A stretch of DNA of 6,086 nucleotides, taken from contig CAJOQC010000197.1 of assembly GCA_905236785.1 (NCBI GenBank), positions 1-6,086 on the forward strand. Direction: 5' to 3'. This DNA comes from an uncultured Selenomonadaceae bacterium. Lineage in GTDB: Bacteria; Bacillota; Negativicutes; Selenomonadales; Selenomonadaceae. Both the position numbers and the translations under genes were made by a program. Shown piece by piece: positions 1 to 6,073 of this stretch. Below the pieces are notes generated by a model. That model ran no database searches and was not told the DNA's origin. It saw nothing but the letters and a program-made list of their open reading frames with translations. The number at the start of each line of letters is the position of its first letter. The first letter of the stretch is position 1.

Positions 1-10
1 TACGCCGACA

Positions 11-90
11 CCCTCCTCCAAGAGGAGGGCTGAGCCTCCCTCTTGGAGGGAGGTGGCAGCCCGCAGGGCTGACGGAGGGAGTTTTTAAGG
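11..90. repeat. GC-rich multi-hairpin intergenic repeat element
   Basis: Three short perfect hairpins stand in a row: CCCTCCTC/GAGGAGGG (11-18 with 22-29), CCTCCCTC/GAGGGAGG (35-42 with 46-53) and CAGCCC/GGGCTG (57-62 with 66-71). A further GAGGGAG at 75-81 could pair with CTCCCTC in place of the middle hairpin's own arm. The stretch ends in GTTTTTAAGGG and contains no open reading frame. Its form (GGAGGGAGGTGGCAGC, a short palindrome, then CTGACGGAGGGAG) resembles dispersed intergenic repeats I recall from many gut Clostridia and Negativicutes genomes; that likeness is from memory, not a search. The left boundary is uncertain because the window begins here. It could act as a transcript-end structure or be a non-autonomous mobile repeat. 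Confidence 0.6.
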
Positions 91-159
91 GAAATTTATT
101 CTGGATAAACTCGTCGGAAAAATATCAATGCATAAATTATAAATCACTGAGTATAGCCT

Positions 160-207
160 AAAAAACTTGCCTTCTCCCGCCGTAATGACGGATAGAAGGC
201 AAGTTTT
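160..207 (-). terminator. Rho-independent terminator of the cstA-SGNH unit
   Basis: A perfect 14-bp stem joins 162-175 with 194-207 (AAAACTTGCCTTCT and its complement). Inside it sits a second 4-bp stem, CCGT/ACGG, at 180-183 and 188-191. Read on the minus strand, the outer stem runs into a T tract (complement of the A run 160-165). It starts only one base past the TAA stop of the SGNH gene, so it is well placed to end that transcript. The plus-strand side has only TTTTGTT, so termination in that direction would be weaker. Confidence 0.9.
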
Positions 208-208
208 G

Positions 209-1816
209 TTATCTTAGCAAATTTTTATGCATATTGATTATTTCCCCCATCAGCATTTTGCCGCGAATGTCGGGGTGCAGGCCGTCAATCGAAAAATTGT
301 AATCAAGCTCCTCATGCCGGAAATCGTAAAAATACGGTTCCAAGTCGATAAAATAATCCTGATGTTTTATGTAGTTATTCACCTGCACCATTTTTTTTCG
401 CCACAGAGGGTCGGTGTCCGTATGGAAGGCATACTCTATGTTCTTGGGGTTTATGGGCATCAGCGTCAAAAAAATCGGCCTTATGTCGTTTTCCTCGCAA
501 CGCTTTTTCATGGCGGCCAAGTCGGCGATAATGTCGTCGGCATCTATGTTTTCGGCGCGCAAGCTGTTGCTGCCCATAAGTATAATGAGATTCTTCGGTC
601 GAAAGGGCAACACATCCCGGTCAAACCGCGCCAGGCTCGTTGTGGATGTGTCGCCGCTTCGCCCAAGGTTTAGAACGGGAAAATCCAAATATGAGCCGTA
701 GCAATACTCTAAAGCCGACGGAGGATATGACACCGCGCCGCCGCCATGGGTTATGCTGTCGCCGAAAATTGCCGTCGTTACCCTTTCGCCGTAATCTTCC
801 ACCGTAAATTCTTGGGTTTTGGCGTAGGCCGACACGCCGCGCCCGTATTCGTCCACGGCGCGAACCCGCCAATAATATTCCCCCGCCCAACCGCGGCCGT
901 ATTCGTCGTAACAGGTAGAGGCATCTTTAACTGTTTTGCGCCAAACAACATTGTTGGCGTTGTTCGCCTCCGGCGGTTCGGTGAAAAGCTCCACTTCGTA
1001 ATTTTTGAAGTCATGCAAGGGAATCCAATCATAAACGGGGTAAAGGGGTTGACGAAAATTTGTTGCTTTATCAAAATCGTTTATCAACGGTCTGTCGGGG
1101 ACTGCCGCGTTTACGTCAATTATAATCGGCCGAGCGTCGCAAAATTCGCCCACGGCCTCGTGGTGAAGCCCCAAGGCGCGAACCCGCCAATAAAGGCGAC
1201 GATATTTCTTAAAGGATCGTAAATCCGCCTGATAACCATTAGTATAAATTTGACGGGTAGAAAACAAACTGCCCCTTTTGGCAAGGGCAGTGCCTCCTTC
1301 AACGGTGGGCGGCGCGTCGAGAATCTCAAGTTCATAACATACCGCCCCCGGCACAGTGTGCCACACCAAAAAAGGCATGACGCTTGCGGGGTTCTTTTCG
1401 TCGTATTTGTATATCGGCGTGGGTTTATAAGGAAGAGCGTAACGGGGGTTGGGAATAAATTCGCCCTCGCCCGCCTCTATCCTGCCGAAGATGCCGTAGG
1501 CGTGTATTTTGTAAACCGTGGGTATCGCCGCAGGGGGCAGGGCGCAACTTACGCCCTGCGCCGTTTTTTCGGCGATAAAATGATATTTTTGCCCGTCCTT
1601 TACAAGCCCCGTCGTCGGGTTAAAGACTTCCACACGATATGTGCATGGATAGGGAATGGGCGTCCATGACAAAGTGAGTGAACCGTCCGCTTCTTCGGTG
1701 AAAGATGCTGTGGGGCGCATATCAACCATGCCGAACAAATCCGAGGTTTCGGCCATGAAAACCAAAAACATGGTAAAAACCGACGTTATAAAGGTAAAGG
1801 CAAAAAATCTCTTCAT
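209..1816 (-). CDS. Secreted SGNH/GDSL-family hydrolase with FN3-like N-terminal modules
   Basis: Predicted extracytoplasmic esterase or deacetylase of the SGNH superfamily, 535 residues. Residues 1-22 (MKRFFAF, then a hydrophobic stretch) form a signal peptide or membrane anchor. Three beta-sandwich-like modules follow, at about 34-125, 130-236 and 240-342; modules two and three both carry a YWRVRA strand, and each module has an aromatic-rich start. The catalytic domain is at about 345-535. It shows block I GDSIT with nucleophile Ser354, block II glycine in NLGRSGDTS (Gly385), block III GSN (Asn417), and block V DGLHP (Asp511, His514). All catalytic and oxyanion residues are therefore present. 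Superfamily members act on acylated sugars, lipids or peptidoglycan; the substrate here cannot be read. The gene lies 38 bases after cstA and probably shares its transcript. Its ribosome site is weak (GGAT about 11 bases upstream), but the signal peptide fixes the start. It ends directly at the terminator. Confidence 0.88.
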   Translation of the reverse strand: MKRFFAFTFITSVFTMFLVFMAETSDLFGMVDMRPTASFTEEADGSLTLSWTPIPYPCTYRVEVFNPTTGLVKDGQKYHFIAEKTAQGVSCALPPAAIPTVYKIHAYGIFGRIEAGEGEFIPNPRYALPYKPTPIYKYDEKNPASVMPFLVWHTVPGAVCYELEILDAPPTVEGGTALAKRGSLFSTRQIYTNGYQADLRSFKKYRRLYWRVRALGLHHEAVGEFCDARPIIIDVNAAVPDRPLINDFDKATNFRQPLYPVYDWIPLHDFKNYEVELFTEPPEANNANNVVWRKTVKDASTCYDEYGRGWAGEYYWRVRAVDEYGRGVSAYAKTQEFTVEDYGERVTTAIFGDSITHGGGAVSYPPSALEYCYGSYLDFPVLNLGRSGDTSTTSLARFDRDVLPFRPKNLIILMGSNSLRAENIDADDIIADLAAMKKRCEENDIRPIFLTLMPINPKNIEYAFHTDTDPLWRKKMVQVNNYIKHQDYFIDLEPYFYDFRHEELDYNFSIDGLHPDIRGKMLMGEIINMHKNLLR

Positions 1817-1854
1817 TATTAAAATAATCCGTTTCGATTTTTATTTGCTGTTTG

Positions 1855-3288
1855 TCACCGTTTGCCGAAACTTTTGATGCCCTTAAAGTACAGCGCGGAA
1901 AAAACCGCCGCGCCGACATAGCTTGCTTCCCACGGCATATTAAACCCGATGGGCGCGTGGAGAATATACGCCCCAACTATGTACATATAAAACGTGCCGG
2001 GAATTAAGGCCATAAGGTAGGGCATCTTGTGCCGAATCATGTAGACGGAAATCATGGCAAAGGCGAAAACGGCAATGGTTTCGTTTGCCCACGAAAAATA
2101 TCGCCACAAAACGCTAAACCCGCTGGGGTTGGTTTTGGCAAAAAAGAGAACCGCCGCCACTACGGCGAAAATCGGCAAAGACACCATAAGGGCGGTCTTT
2201 TTGTCGGCTTTGCGAATGCCGAAAGCGTCGGACATCATAAGCCTAAGAGAACGAAGAGCCGTGTCCCCGGAGGTGATGGCAAGGACGATAACGCCGCAAA
2301 CGGCCACTGCGCCGCCTATGCCGCCAAGCATATCGTTTGCCACAATGCCAACCACCACTGCGGCGGACTTATAAAGGGCATTTGTGTCCACAAGCCCCAA
2401 ATTGCACGCTCCCATGGCGGCCGCCGCCCAAGTCATGGCGATAAAACCTTCGGCAATCATCGTGTTGTAAAAAATTGCGCGGCCGTCATGCTCGTCTTTA
2501 ACTGTGCGGGCAATCATCGCGGCCTGTGTGGAATGGAAGCCTGATACAATTCCGCAGGCTACAGTGACGAAGAATATGGGGATAAAGTTTTCGCCCATGG
2601 GGTGAACGCCGAAAAAGCCGGTTTCCCAAATTTCGTTCAACTTGTACCCGTTAATGAACAGCCCAAGGAATATTCCCACGGCCGACAACAGCAATATTGC
2701 GCCGAAAATCGGATAAATCCTGCCGATAATCTTGTCAATGGGCAACAACGTGGCGATTATGTAATATGCAAAAATAATTCCGTAAACCAGCAAAACCTCT
2801 CCGCTAAGCGAGGAAACGTCGCCCTTTAATATCTGCGCCACGAACAAATCTCCGGGCGTATAAATAAACACCGCCCCCACCAACAACATCAGAATACACA
2901 CAAAAACATTGTAAACCAAGTACACGTTGTTGCCCAAAAAACGGCGCACCAATGCGGGCATCTGCTCGCCGTCGTGCCTAAGGGAAATCATGCCGCTCAT
3001 GTAATCATGGAACGCGCCACCAAAGACACAGCCCAAAGGTATCGTCAGAAAGGCAATAGGCCCAAACAAAATGCCTTGAATAGGTCCTAAAACCGGACCT
3101 GTGCCGGCAATGTTCAAAAGCTCTATGAGCGCACTTTTCCATTTGTTAAGCGGCACATAGTCAACGCCGTCCCGCCGCTTTATCGCCGGCGTGGCCACGT
3201 TCTGCGGTTTCATCACATGGTTGCAAAAAGCGCCGTAAAGAGCCGCCCCCACAATCAAAATGACCAAGCCGATTAAAAAAGTTATCAT
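1855..3288 (-). CDS. cstA: CstA-family carbon starvation protein / putative pyruvate or peptide transporter
   Basis: Integral membrane transporter of the CstA family. E. coli members (about 700 residues) import pyruvate or are linked to peptide use on starvation; this is the shorter form common in anaerobic Bacillota, 477 residues from the start chosen here. Family signatures from that start: DGVDYVPLNKW (40-50), LNIAGTGPVLGPIQG (58-72), FHDYMSGMISLRHDG (93-107), SGFHSTQAAMIART (249-262), ITSGDTALRSLRLMMSDAF (338-356) and LWRYFSWANET (394-404). It is hydrophobic throughout, with roughly a dozen membrane segments. An in-frame ATG at 3324 would add 12 residues, but it overlaps a near-perfect -10 box (3323-3328), so it should lie outside the transcript. 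The ATG at 3288 has GGGGTGAT four bases upstream and matches where I recall the family beginning (M-I-x-F-L). Whether the substrate is pyruvate, another acid or peptides is not visible. Confidence 0.9.
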   Translation of the reverse strand: MITFLIGLVILIVGAALYGAFCNHVMKPQNVATPAIKRRDGVDYVPLNKWKSALIELLNIAGTGPVLGPIQGILFGPIAFLTIPLGCVFGGAFHDYMSGMISLRHDGEQMPALVRRFLGNNVYLVYNVFVCILMLLVGAVFIYTPGDLFVAQILKGDVSSLSGEVLLVYGIIFAYYIIATLLPIDKIIGRIYPIFGAILLLSAVGIFLGLFINGYKLNEIWETGFFGVHPMGENFIPIFFVTVACGIVSGFHSTQAAMIARTVKDEHDGRAIFYNTMIAEGFIAMTWAAAAMGACNLGLVDTNALYKSAAVVVGIVANDMLGGIGGAVAVCGVIVLAITSGDTALRSLRLMMSDAFGIRKADKKTALMVSLPIFAVVAAVLFFAKTNPSGFSVLWRYFSWANETIAVFAFAMISVYMIRHKMPYLMALIPGTFYMYIVGAYILHAPIGFNMPWEASYVGAAVFSALYFKGIKSFGKR

Positions 3289-3322
3289 TGCTATCACCCC
3301 AAAAAGAAAAAAATACCTGTTC

Positions 3323-3351
3323 ATTATACTTCAGTCCTCATAATTAGTCAA
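3323..3351 (-). promoter_or_regulatory. Sigma-A-type promoter of cstA
   Basis: On the minus strand, TTGACT (complement of 3346-3351) is followed by a 17-base spacer and a perfect TATAAT (complement of 3323-3328). Transcription would begin near 3316, giving a leader of about 28 bases before the ATG at 3288. The -10 box overlaps the upstream ATG at 3324, which argues against that codon as the translation start. No operator-like dyad was seen inside the promoter. Confidence 0.75.
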
Positions 3352-3397
3352 TTTTTGGGTAGGCAATCAGCCGGACGACGCGAAATTTGCAAAAAAA

Positions 3398-3427
3398 TTG
3401 TCAAACTTCCCGCCGATATGGTAAAAT
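3398..3427 (+). promoter_or_regulatory. Probable sigma-A-type promoter of ilvBN
   Basis: TTGTCA at 3398-3403 and TAAAAT at 3422-3427 are separated by 18 bases, with an A-rich stretch (3391-3397) just upstream that could serve as an UP-like element. Start of transcription is expected near 3434, giving a leader of about 42 bases. The spacer contains the left arm of the 13-bp inverted repeat, so a protein bound there would block RNA polymerase. This is a motif match only. Confidence 0.55.
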
Positions 3428-3465
3428 AGCTTTTGTAAACTGTTTATCGGGACATATCGGCGGGA
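3408..3465. repeat. Perfect 13-bp inverted repeat spanning the ilvB promoter and ribosome site
   Basis: TCCCGCCGATATG at 3408-3420 is matched exactly in inverse at 3453-3465, and pairing can extend two bases outward (one G-U) to 3406/3467. The arms are 32 bases apart. The left arm sits between the predicted -35 and -10; the right arm covers most of the GGGAGG Shine-Dalgarno (3462-3467) and is followed by TTTTTTCTTT. Two readings are possible. They may be paired DNA operator sites. Alternatively, if a transcript begins upstream of 3406, they form an RNA hairpin that hides the ribosome site and resembles an intrinsic terminator. Confidence 0.75.
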
Positions 3466-3475
3466 GGTTTTTTCT

Positions 3476-5167
3476 TTGCTTATAAACGGAGCGCAGGCTG
3501 TTTTGGAGAGCCTGAAAAAAGAGGGCGTTGACGTTGTTTTCGGTTACCCCGGAGGCGCGGTGCTGACGCTCTACGACGAACTTTACAAAATGAATTTTAG
3601 GCATATACTTACGCGGCACGAACAAGGGGCGGTACACGCCGCCGACGGCTACGCCCGCGCCACGGGGAAGGTGGGCGTTGTCTTTGCCACCTCAGGACCC
3701 GGAGCGACGAACCTTGTGACGGGCATCGCCACCGCCGCCATTGATTCTGTGCCCTTAGTGTGCATAACAGGGCAGGTGGGCAACCCCTACATCGGGAAGG
3801 ATTCTTTCCAAGAAGCGGACGTTTGCGGCATTACAACCCCCATCACCAAGCATAATTATCTGGTGAAGGACGCAAAAACTTTGCCCCGGGTCATTAAGGA
3901 GGCGTTTTTTATCGCCCGCACGGGCCGCCCCGGCCCGGTGGTTATCGACGTTGCCAAGGACGTTTTTGATACGAAAATCGAATACGAATACCCGGTGAAA
4001 GTTCGCCTTAAAGGCTACAACGGCGACTACACCGGCAACGCGAAGGAAATCGACGCGGCGGTGGAAGCCATAGAACAGGCCAAACGCCCCCTTGTTTTCG
4101 TGGGCGGCGGCGTGGTGGGGAGCGACATGGCAAACGAAATCCGCGCAATTTGCGAGCGGCTTGCCGCCCCCGTCACCTGCACGCTTTTGGGCTTGGGGAG
4201 CGTGTCGGCGGGGACAAAGGGCTTTTTGGGCTTTGCCGGTATGCACGGCTCTTACGCCGCCAACATGGCCATTATGAACGCGGATTTGCTTCTTTGCATC
4301 GGTATGCGCTTTTCCGACAGGGTGACGGGGAAGGTGTCGGAGTTTGCCCCCAAGGCGAAAATCGTGCATTTTGAAATAGACCCCGCCGAAGTAAACAAGA
4401 ACGTGGAAGTGGATTTGCGTGTGTTGGGTGATTTGCGGTGGTCGTTGCCCATTTTGCGGAAAAAACTTTTTGCCCGCGCCAAAAATTTCGCCGCCGAATT
4501 TGCCCCATGGCTTGAGGAAGTGACGAAGATGCAAGCGGAACACCCCTTCGGCTACAGCGAGGAGGGCGACGTCATTAAACCCGCCGCCCTTATCAAAAAG
4601 GTGAGCGAGCTTTGCGACGACGACACCATAGCGGTGACGGACGTGGGGCAACATCAAATGTGGGCGGCGCAATTTTTCGACGTGAAACAGCCGCGCCACT
4701 TTTTGACCTCCGGCGGCCAAGGCACAATGGGCTACGGCCTGCCTGCGGCCATGGGGGCGAAAGTGGGCTGCCCCAAAAAACGGGTGGTTCTCTTCACCGG
4801 CGACGGCAGCATCATGATGAACTGCCAAGAGTTCGCCACCATTGCCGACAACGATTTGGACGTTAAAGTGGTGGTGGTGCATAATTCCATTTTGGGCATG
4901 GTGGGGCAGTGGCAACGGCTTTTCTACAGCCACCATTATTCCCAGTCGGAGCTTAAAGGCAAGACGGATTTTGTGAAACTTGCCGAGGCAATGGGGGTTA
5001 AGGGCTATCGCTTGACGAAGAAAGAAGAGCTAAATACGGAGCTTCCCCGCATTTTGGCCGAGGAGGGGGCGGCGTTAATCGACGTTATTGTGCCGGAGGA
5101 AGAGGACGTTTTGCCCATGGTGCCCGGGGGGAAACGGCTTGACCAAATGGTTCTTGGAGGAAACTGA
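3476..5167 (+). CDS. ilvB: Acetolactate (acetohydroxyacid) synthase, large catalytic subunit
   Basis: Catalyses thiamine-diphosphate-dependent condensation of two pyruvates to 2-acetolactate, or of pyruvate with 2-oxobutyrate, at the head of valine, leucine and isoleucine synthesis in the cytoplasm. At 563 residues it has the usual family length. The N-terminal ThDP domain has catalytic Glu49 in RHEQGAVHAADGYARATGK and the SGPGATN loop (73-79). The central domain carries RFSDRVTG (278-285), the FAD-linked motif typical of the biosynthetic rather than catabolic enzyme. The C-terminal ThDP-binding motif runs from GDG (442-444) to Asn470. GQWQRLFY (477-484) contains the tryptophan known as a herbicide-contact site. 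The start is TTG, 8 bases after GGGAGG; the first in-frame ATG (residue 39) would delete much of the first domain. It is followed 2 bases after its stop by ilvN. Control may act through the inverted repeat over the promoter and ribosome site. Confidence 0.97.
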   Translation: MLINGAQAVLESLKKEGVDVVFGYPGGAVLTLYDELYKMNFRHILTRHEQGAVHAADGYARATGKVGVVFATSGPGATNLVTGIATAAIDSVPLVCITGQVGNPYIGKDSFQEADVCGITTPITKHNYLVKDAKTLPRVIKEAFFIARTGRPGPVVIDVAKDVFDTKIEYEYPVKVRLKGYNGDYTGNAKEIDAAVEAIEQAKRPLVFVGGGVVGSDMANEIRAICERLAAPVTCTLLGLGSVSAGTKGFLGFAGMHGSYAANMAIMNADLLLCIGMRFSDRVTGKVSEFAPKAKIVHFEIDPAEVNKNVEVDLRVLGDLRWSLPILRKKLFARAKNFAAEFAPWLEEVTKMQAEHPFGYSEEGDVIKPAALIKKVSELCDDDTIAVTDVGQHQMWAAQFFDVKQPRHFLTSGGQGTMGYGLPAAMGAKVGCPKKRVVLFTGDGSIMMNCQEFATIADNDLDVKVVVVHNSILGMVGQWQRLFYSHHYSQSELKGKTDFVKLAEAMGVKGYRLTKKEELNTELPRILAEEGAALIDVIVPEEEDVLPMVPGGKRLDQMVLGGN

Positions 5168-5169
5168 AA

Positions 5170-5670
5170 ATGGAAAAATATCTTTTAGCCGTGCTGGTCG
5201 ATAACAAGCCGGGGGTTTTGACCCATGTGTCGGGGCTTATCAGCCGCCGTGCCTTTAACATCGAGAGCATTTCCGCCGGCTACACCGAAGAGCCGGAGGT
5301 GACCCGCATAAACATCGTGGTGTCCGTAGAGTCGGAAAACGAGCTTGAGCAGGTTATAAACCAACTGAGCAAACTTATCGACGTTATAAAAATAGTGAAC
5401 CTCAGCAAGGCAGAGTCAATCGCCCGTGAACTTGTCATGATAAAAATCCGCGCCACGAAGGAAAACCGCGCCGACATCATCGACATTGTAAACGTGTTCC
5501 GCGCCAAAATTGTTGACGTCACCAAGGAAAACGTGGTAATAGAGCTTACGGGGCAACAGCACAAAATCGACGCGCTGGTGGAGGTTCTCTCCGAATACAA
5601 GATAATCGAAATCGCCCGCACCGGCGCAATAGCCCTCTCAAGAGGTCCCGTGCCGGTGAAGAATATGTAA
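5170..5670 (+). CDS. ilvN: Acetolactate synthase, small regulatory subunit
   Basis: Regulatory partner of IlvB; it raises catalytic activity and normally confers feedback inhibition by valine. It has 166 residues, the usual full length. An N-terminal ACT domain (about 4-77) contains NKPGVLTHVSGL and RRAFNIESI. A C-terminal small-subunit domain (about 85-160) contains FRAKIVDV and ends in IARTGAIALSRG. Asn12, Gly15 and Asn30 align with E. coli IlvH residues N11, G14 and N29 at the valine site, so valine sensitivity is likely (inference). The ATG lies 2 bases after the ilvB stop, with GGAGGA (5156-5161) inside the end of ilvB, so the two are almost certainly co-transcribed and translationally coupled. 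It is also called ilvH in some species. No ilvC, ilvD or leu gene follows. No clear terminator follows the TAA stop either, so transcripts may continue into the next gene. Confidence 0.96.
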   Translation: MEKYLLAVLVDNKPGVLTHVSGLISRRAFNIESISAGYTEEPEVTRINIVVSVESENELEQVINQLSKLIDVIKIVNLSKAESIARELVMIKIRATKENRADIIDIVNVFRAKIVDVTKENVVIELTGQQHKIDALVEVLSEYKIIEIARTGAIALSRGPVPVKNM

Positions 5671-5746
5671 TGATTATCGTTGCAAATCGCGATTGAGAAT
5701 TAAAACCTGCAAACAGTAATAATTATTCCTATTTTGTGCAAAAGTA

Positions 5747-5775
5747 TTGACAAGATTTTGACGTGCTTGTAAAAT
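5747..5775 (+). promoter_or_regulatory. Sigma-A-type promoter of the small membrane protein gene
   Basis: A consensus TTGACA (5747-5752), a 17-base spacer and TAAAAT (5770-5775) predict a start near 5782 and a leader of about 42 bases. A short dyad, ACAAG (5782-5786) and CTTGT (5796-5800), lies right at the predicted start and could be a weak operator or hairpin. Upstream are two small palindromes, AATCGCGATT (5685-5694) and AATAATTATT (5718-5727), of unknown meaning. Confidence 0.75.
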
Positions 5776-5823
5776 ATCGGTACAAGGTAAATGTACTTGT
5801 TTGACAAATTGGAGGTAAACACC

Positions 5824-6021
5824 ATGTTTCAGAAAACAGATTTTTGGATTGGCTTGGCCGTGGGCGCGGTAGCGGGCATTTTCGGCTATCGCTTTATGCA
5901 GGAGCGCGAGCAGCAGATGGCTCTTATGCAGGGCGCAGCCCCCGCCGCCGAACTCCCCTTGGCGGAACTTCAACGGCAAAAGGAAGAACTTGAAGATTTA
6001 ATCGCGGCGCAGACGAAATAA
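5824..6021 (+). CDS. Small single-pass membrane protein with coiled-coil tail, function unknown
   Basis: A 65-residue protein I cannot assign to a characterised family. Residues 1-5 are polar. Residues 6-25 form one membrane segment (DFWIGLAVGAVAGIFGYRFM) rich in small Gly/Ala residues, which favours helix packing. Then come a charged stretch (EREQQ), an Ala/Pro linker, and a C-terminal amphipathic, coiled-coil-like helix (about 45-63, AELQRQKEELEDLIAAQ). The overall plan resembles YtxH-like or other small envelope proteins, but no signature proves this. The start is the ATG preceded by GGAGGT (5811-5816) at 7 bases; an upstream in-frame ATG at 5791 would add 11 residues but lacks a ribosome site. 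It has its own promoter and terminator, so it is a genuine, independently expressed gene rather than a tail of ilvBN. Confidence 0.8.
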   Translation: MFQKTDFWIGLAVGAVAGIFGYRFMQEREQQMALMQGAAPAAELPLAELQRQKEELEDLIAAQTK

Positions 6022-6043
6022 TTTGCACCCGTTGGTTACCATG

Positions 6044-6073
6044 AAAAGGACTGTCCTTGCGGCAGTCCTTTTT
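6044..6073 (+). terminator. Rho-independent terminator after the small membrane protein gene
   Basis: A perfect 10-bp stem, AAAAGGACTG (6044-6053) with CAGTCCTTTT (6063-6072), closes a 9-base loop and ends in a run of five T. It lies 22 bases past the stop codon. Because the stem has A runs on one side and T runs on the other, it could also work in reverse for a gene arriving from beyond the window. It is the first convincing plus-strand terminator after ilvB, so it probably also ends read-through ilvBN transcripts. Confidence 0.9.

Noticed and set aside
126..236. Imperfect inverted match CAATGCATAAATT / AATTTTTATGCATATTG flanking the terminator
   Set aside because: The match is AT-rich and gapped, and the right copy lies within coding sequence; it is likely chance.
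227..673. 148-residue plus-strand frame over the SGNH gene
   Set aside because: It is antisense to the conserved SGNH catalytic domain and has no ribosome site or recognisable motif; it is a shadow.
3376..3404. Alternative cstA promoter using TTGACA (complement of 3399-3404)
   Set aside because: No acceptable -10 box lies 16-18 bases downstream; the TTGACT/TATAAT pair at 3323-3351 is far better.
3352..3475. T-box or other tRNA-sensing leader before ilvB
   Set aside because: The interval is too short for a full T-box, and neither a T-box bulge sequence (AGGGTGGNACCGCG type) nor a specifier stem is present.
3755..4936. 393-residue open frame antisense to ilvB
   Set aside because: It lies wholly inside a certain ilvB gene, is very rich in His and Gly in the way antisense frames of GC-rich codons are, and shows no family motif or ribosome site.
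5791..5823. Upstream ATG extension of the small membrane protein
   Set aside because: No ribosome site precedes 5791, whereas GGAGGT sits 7 bases before the ATG at 5824.
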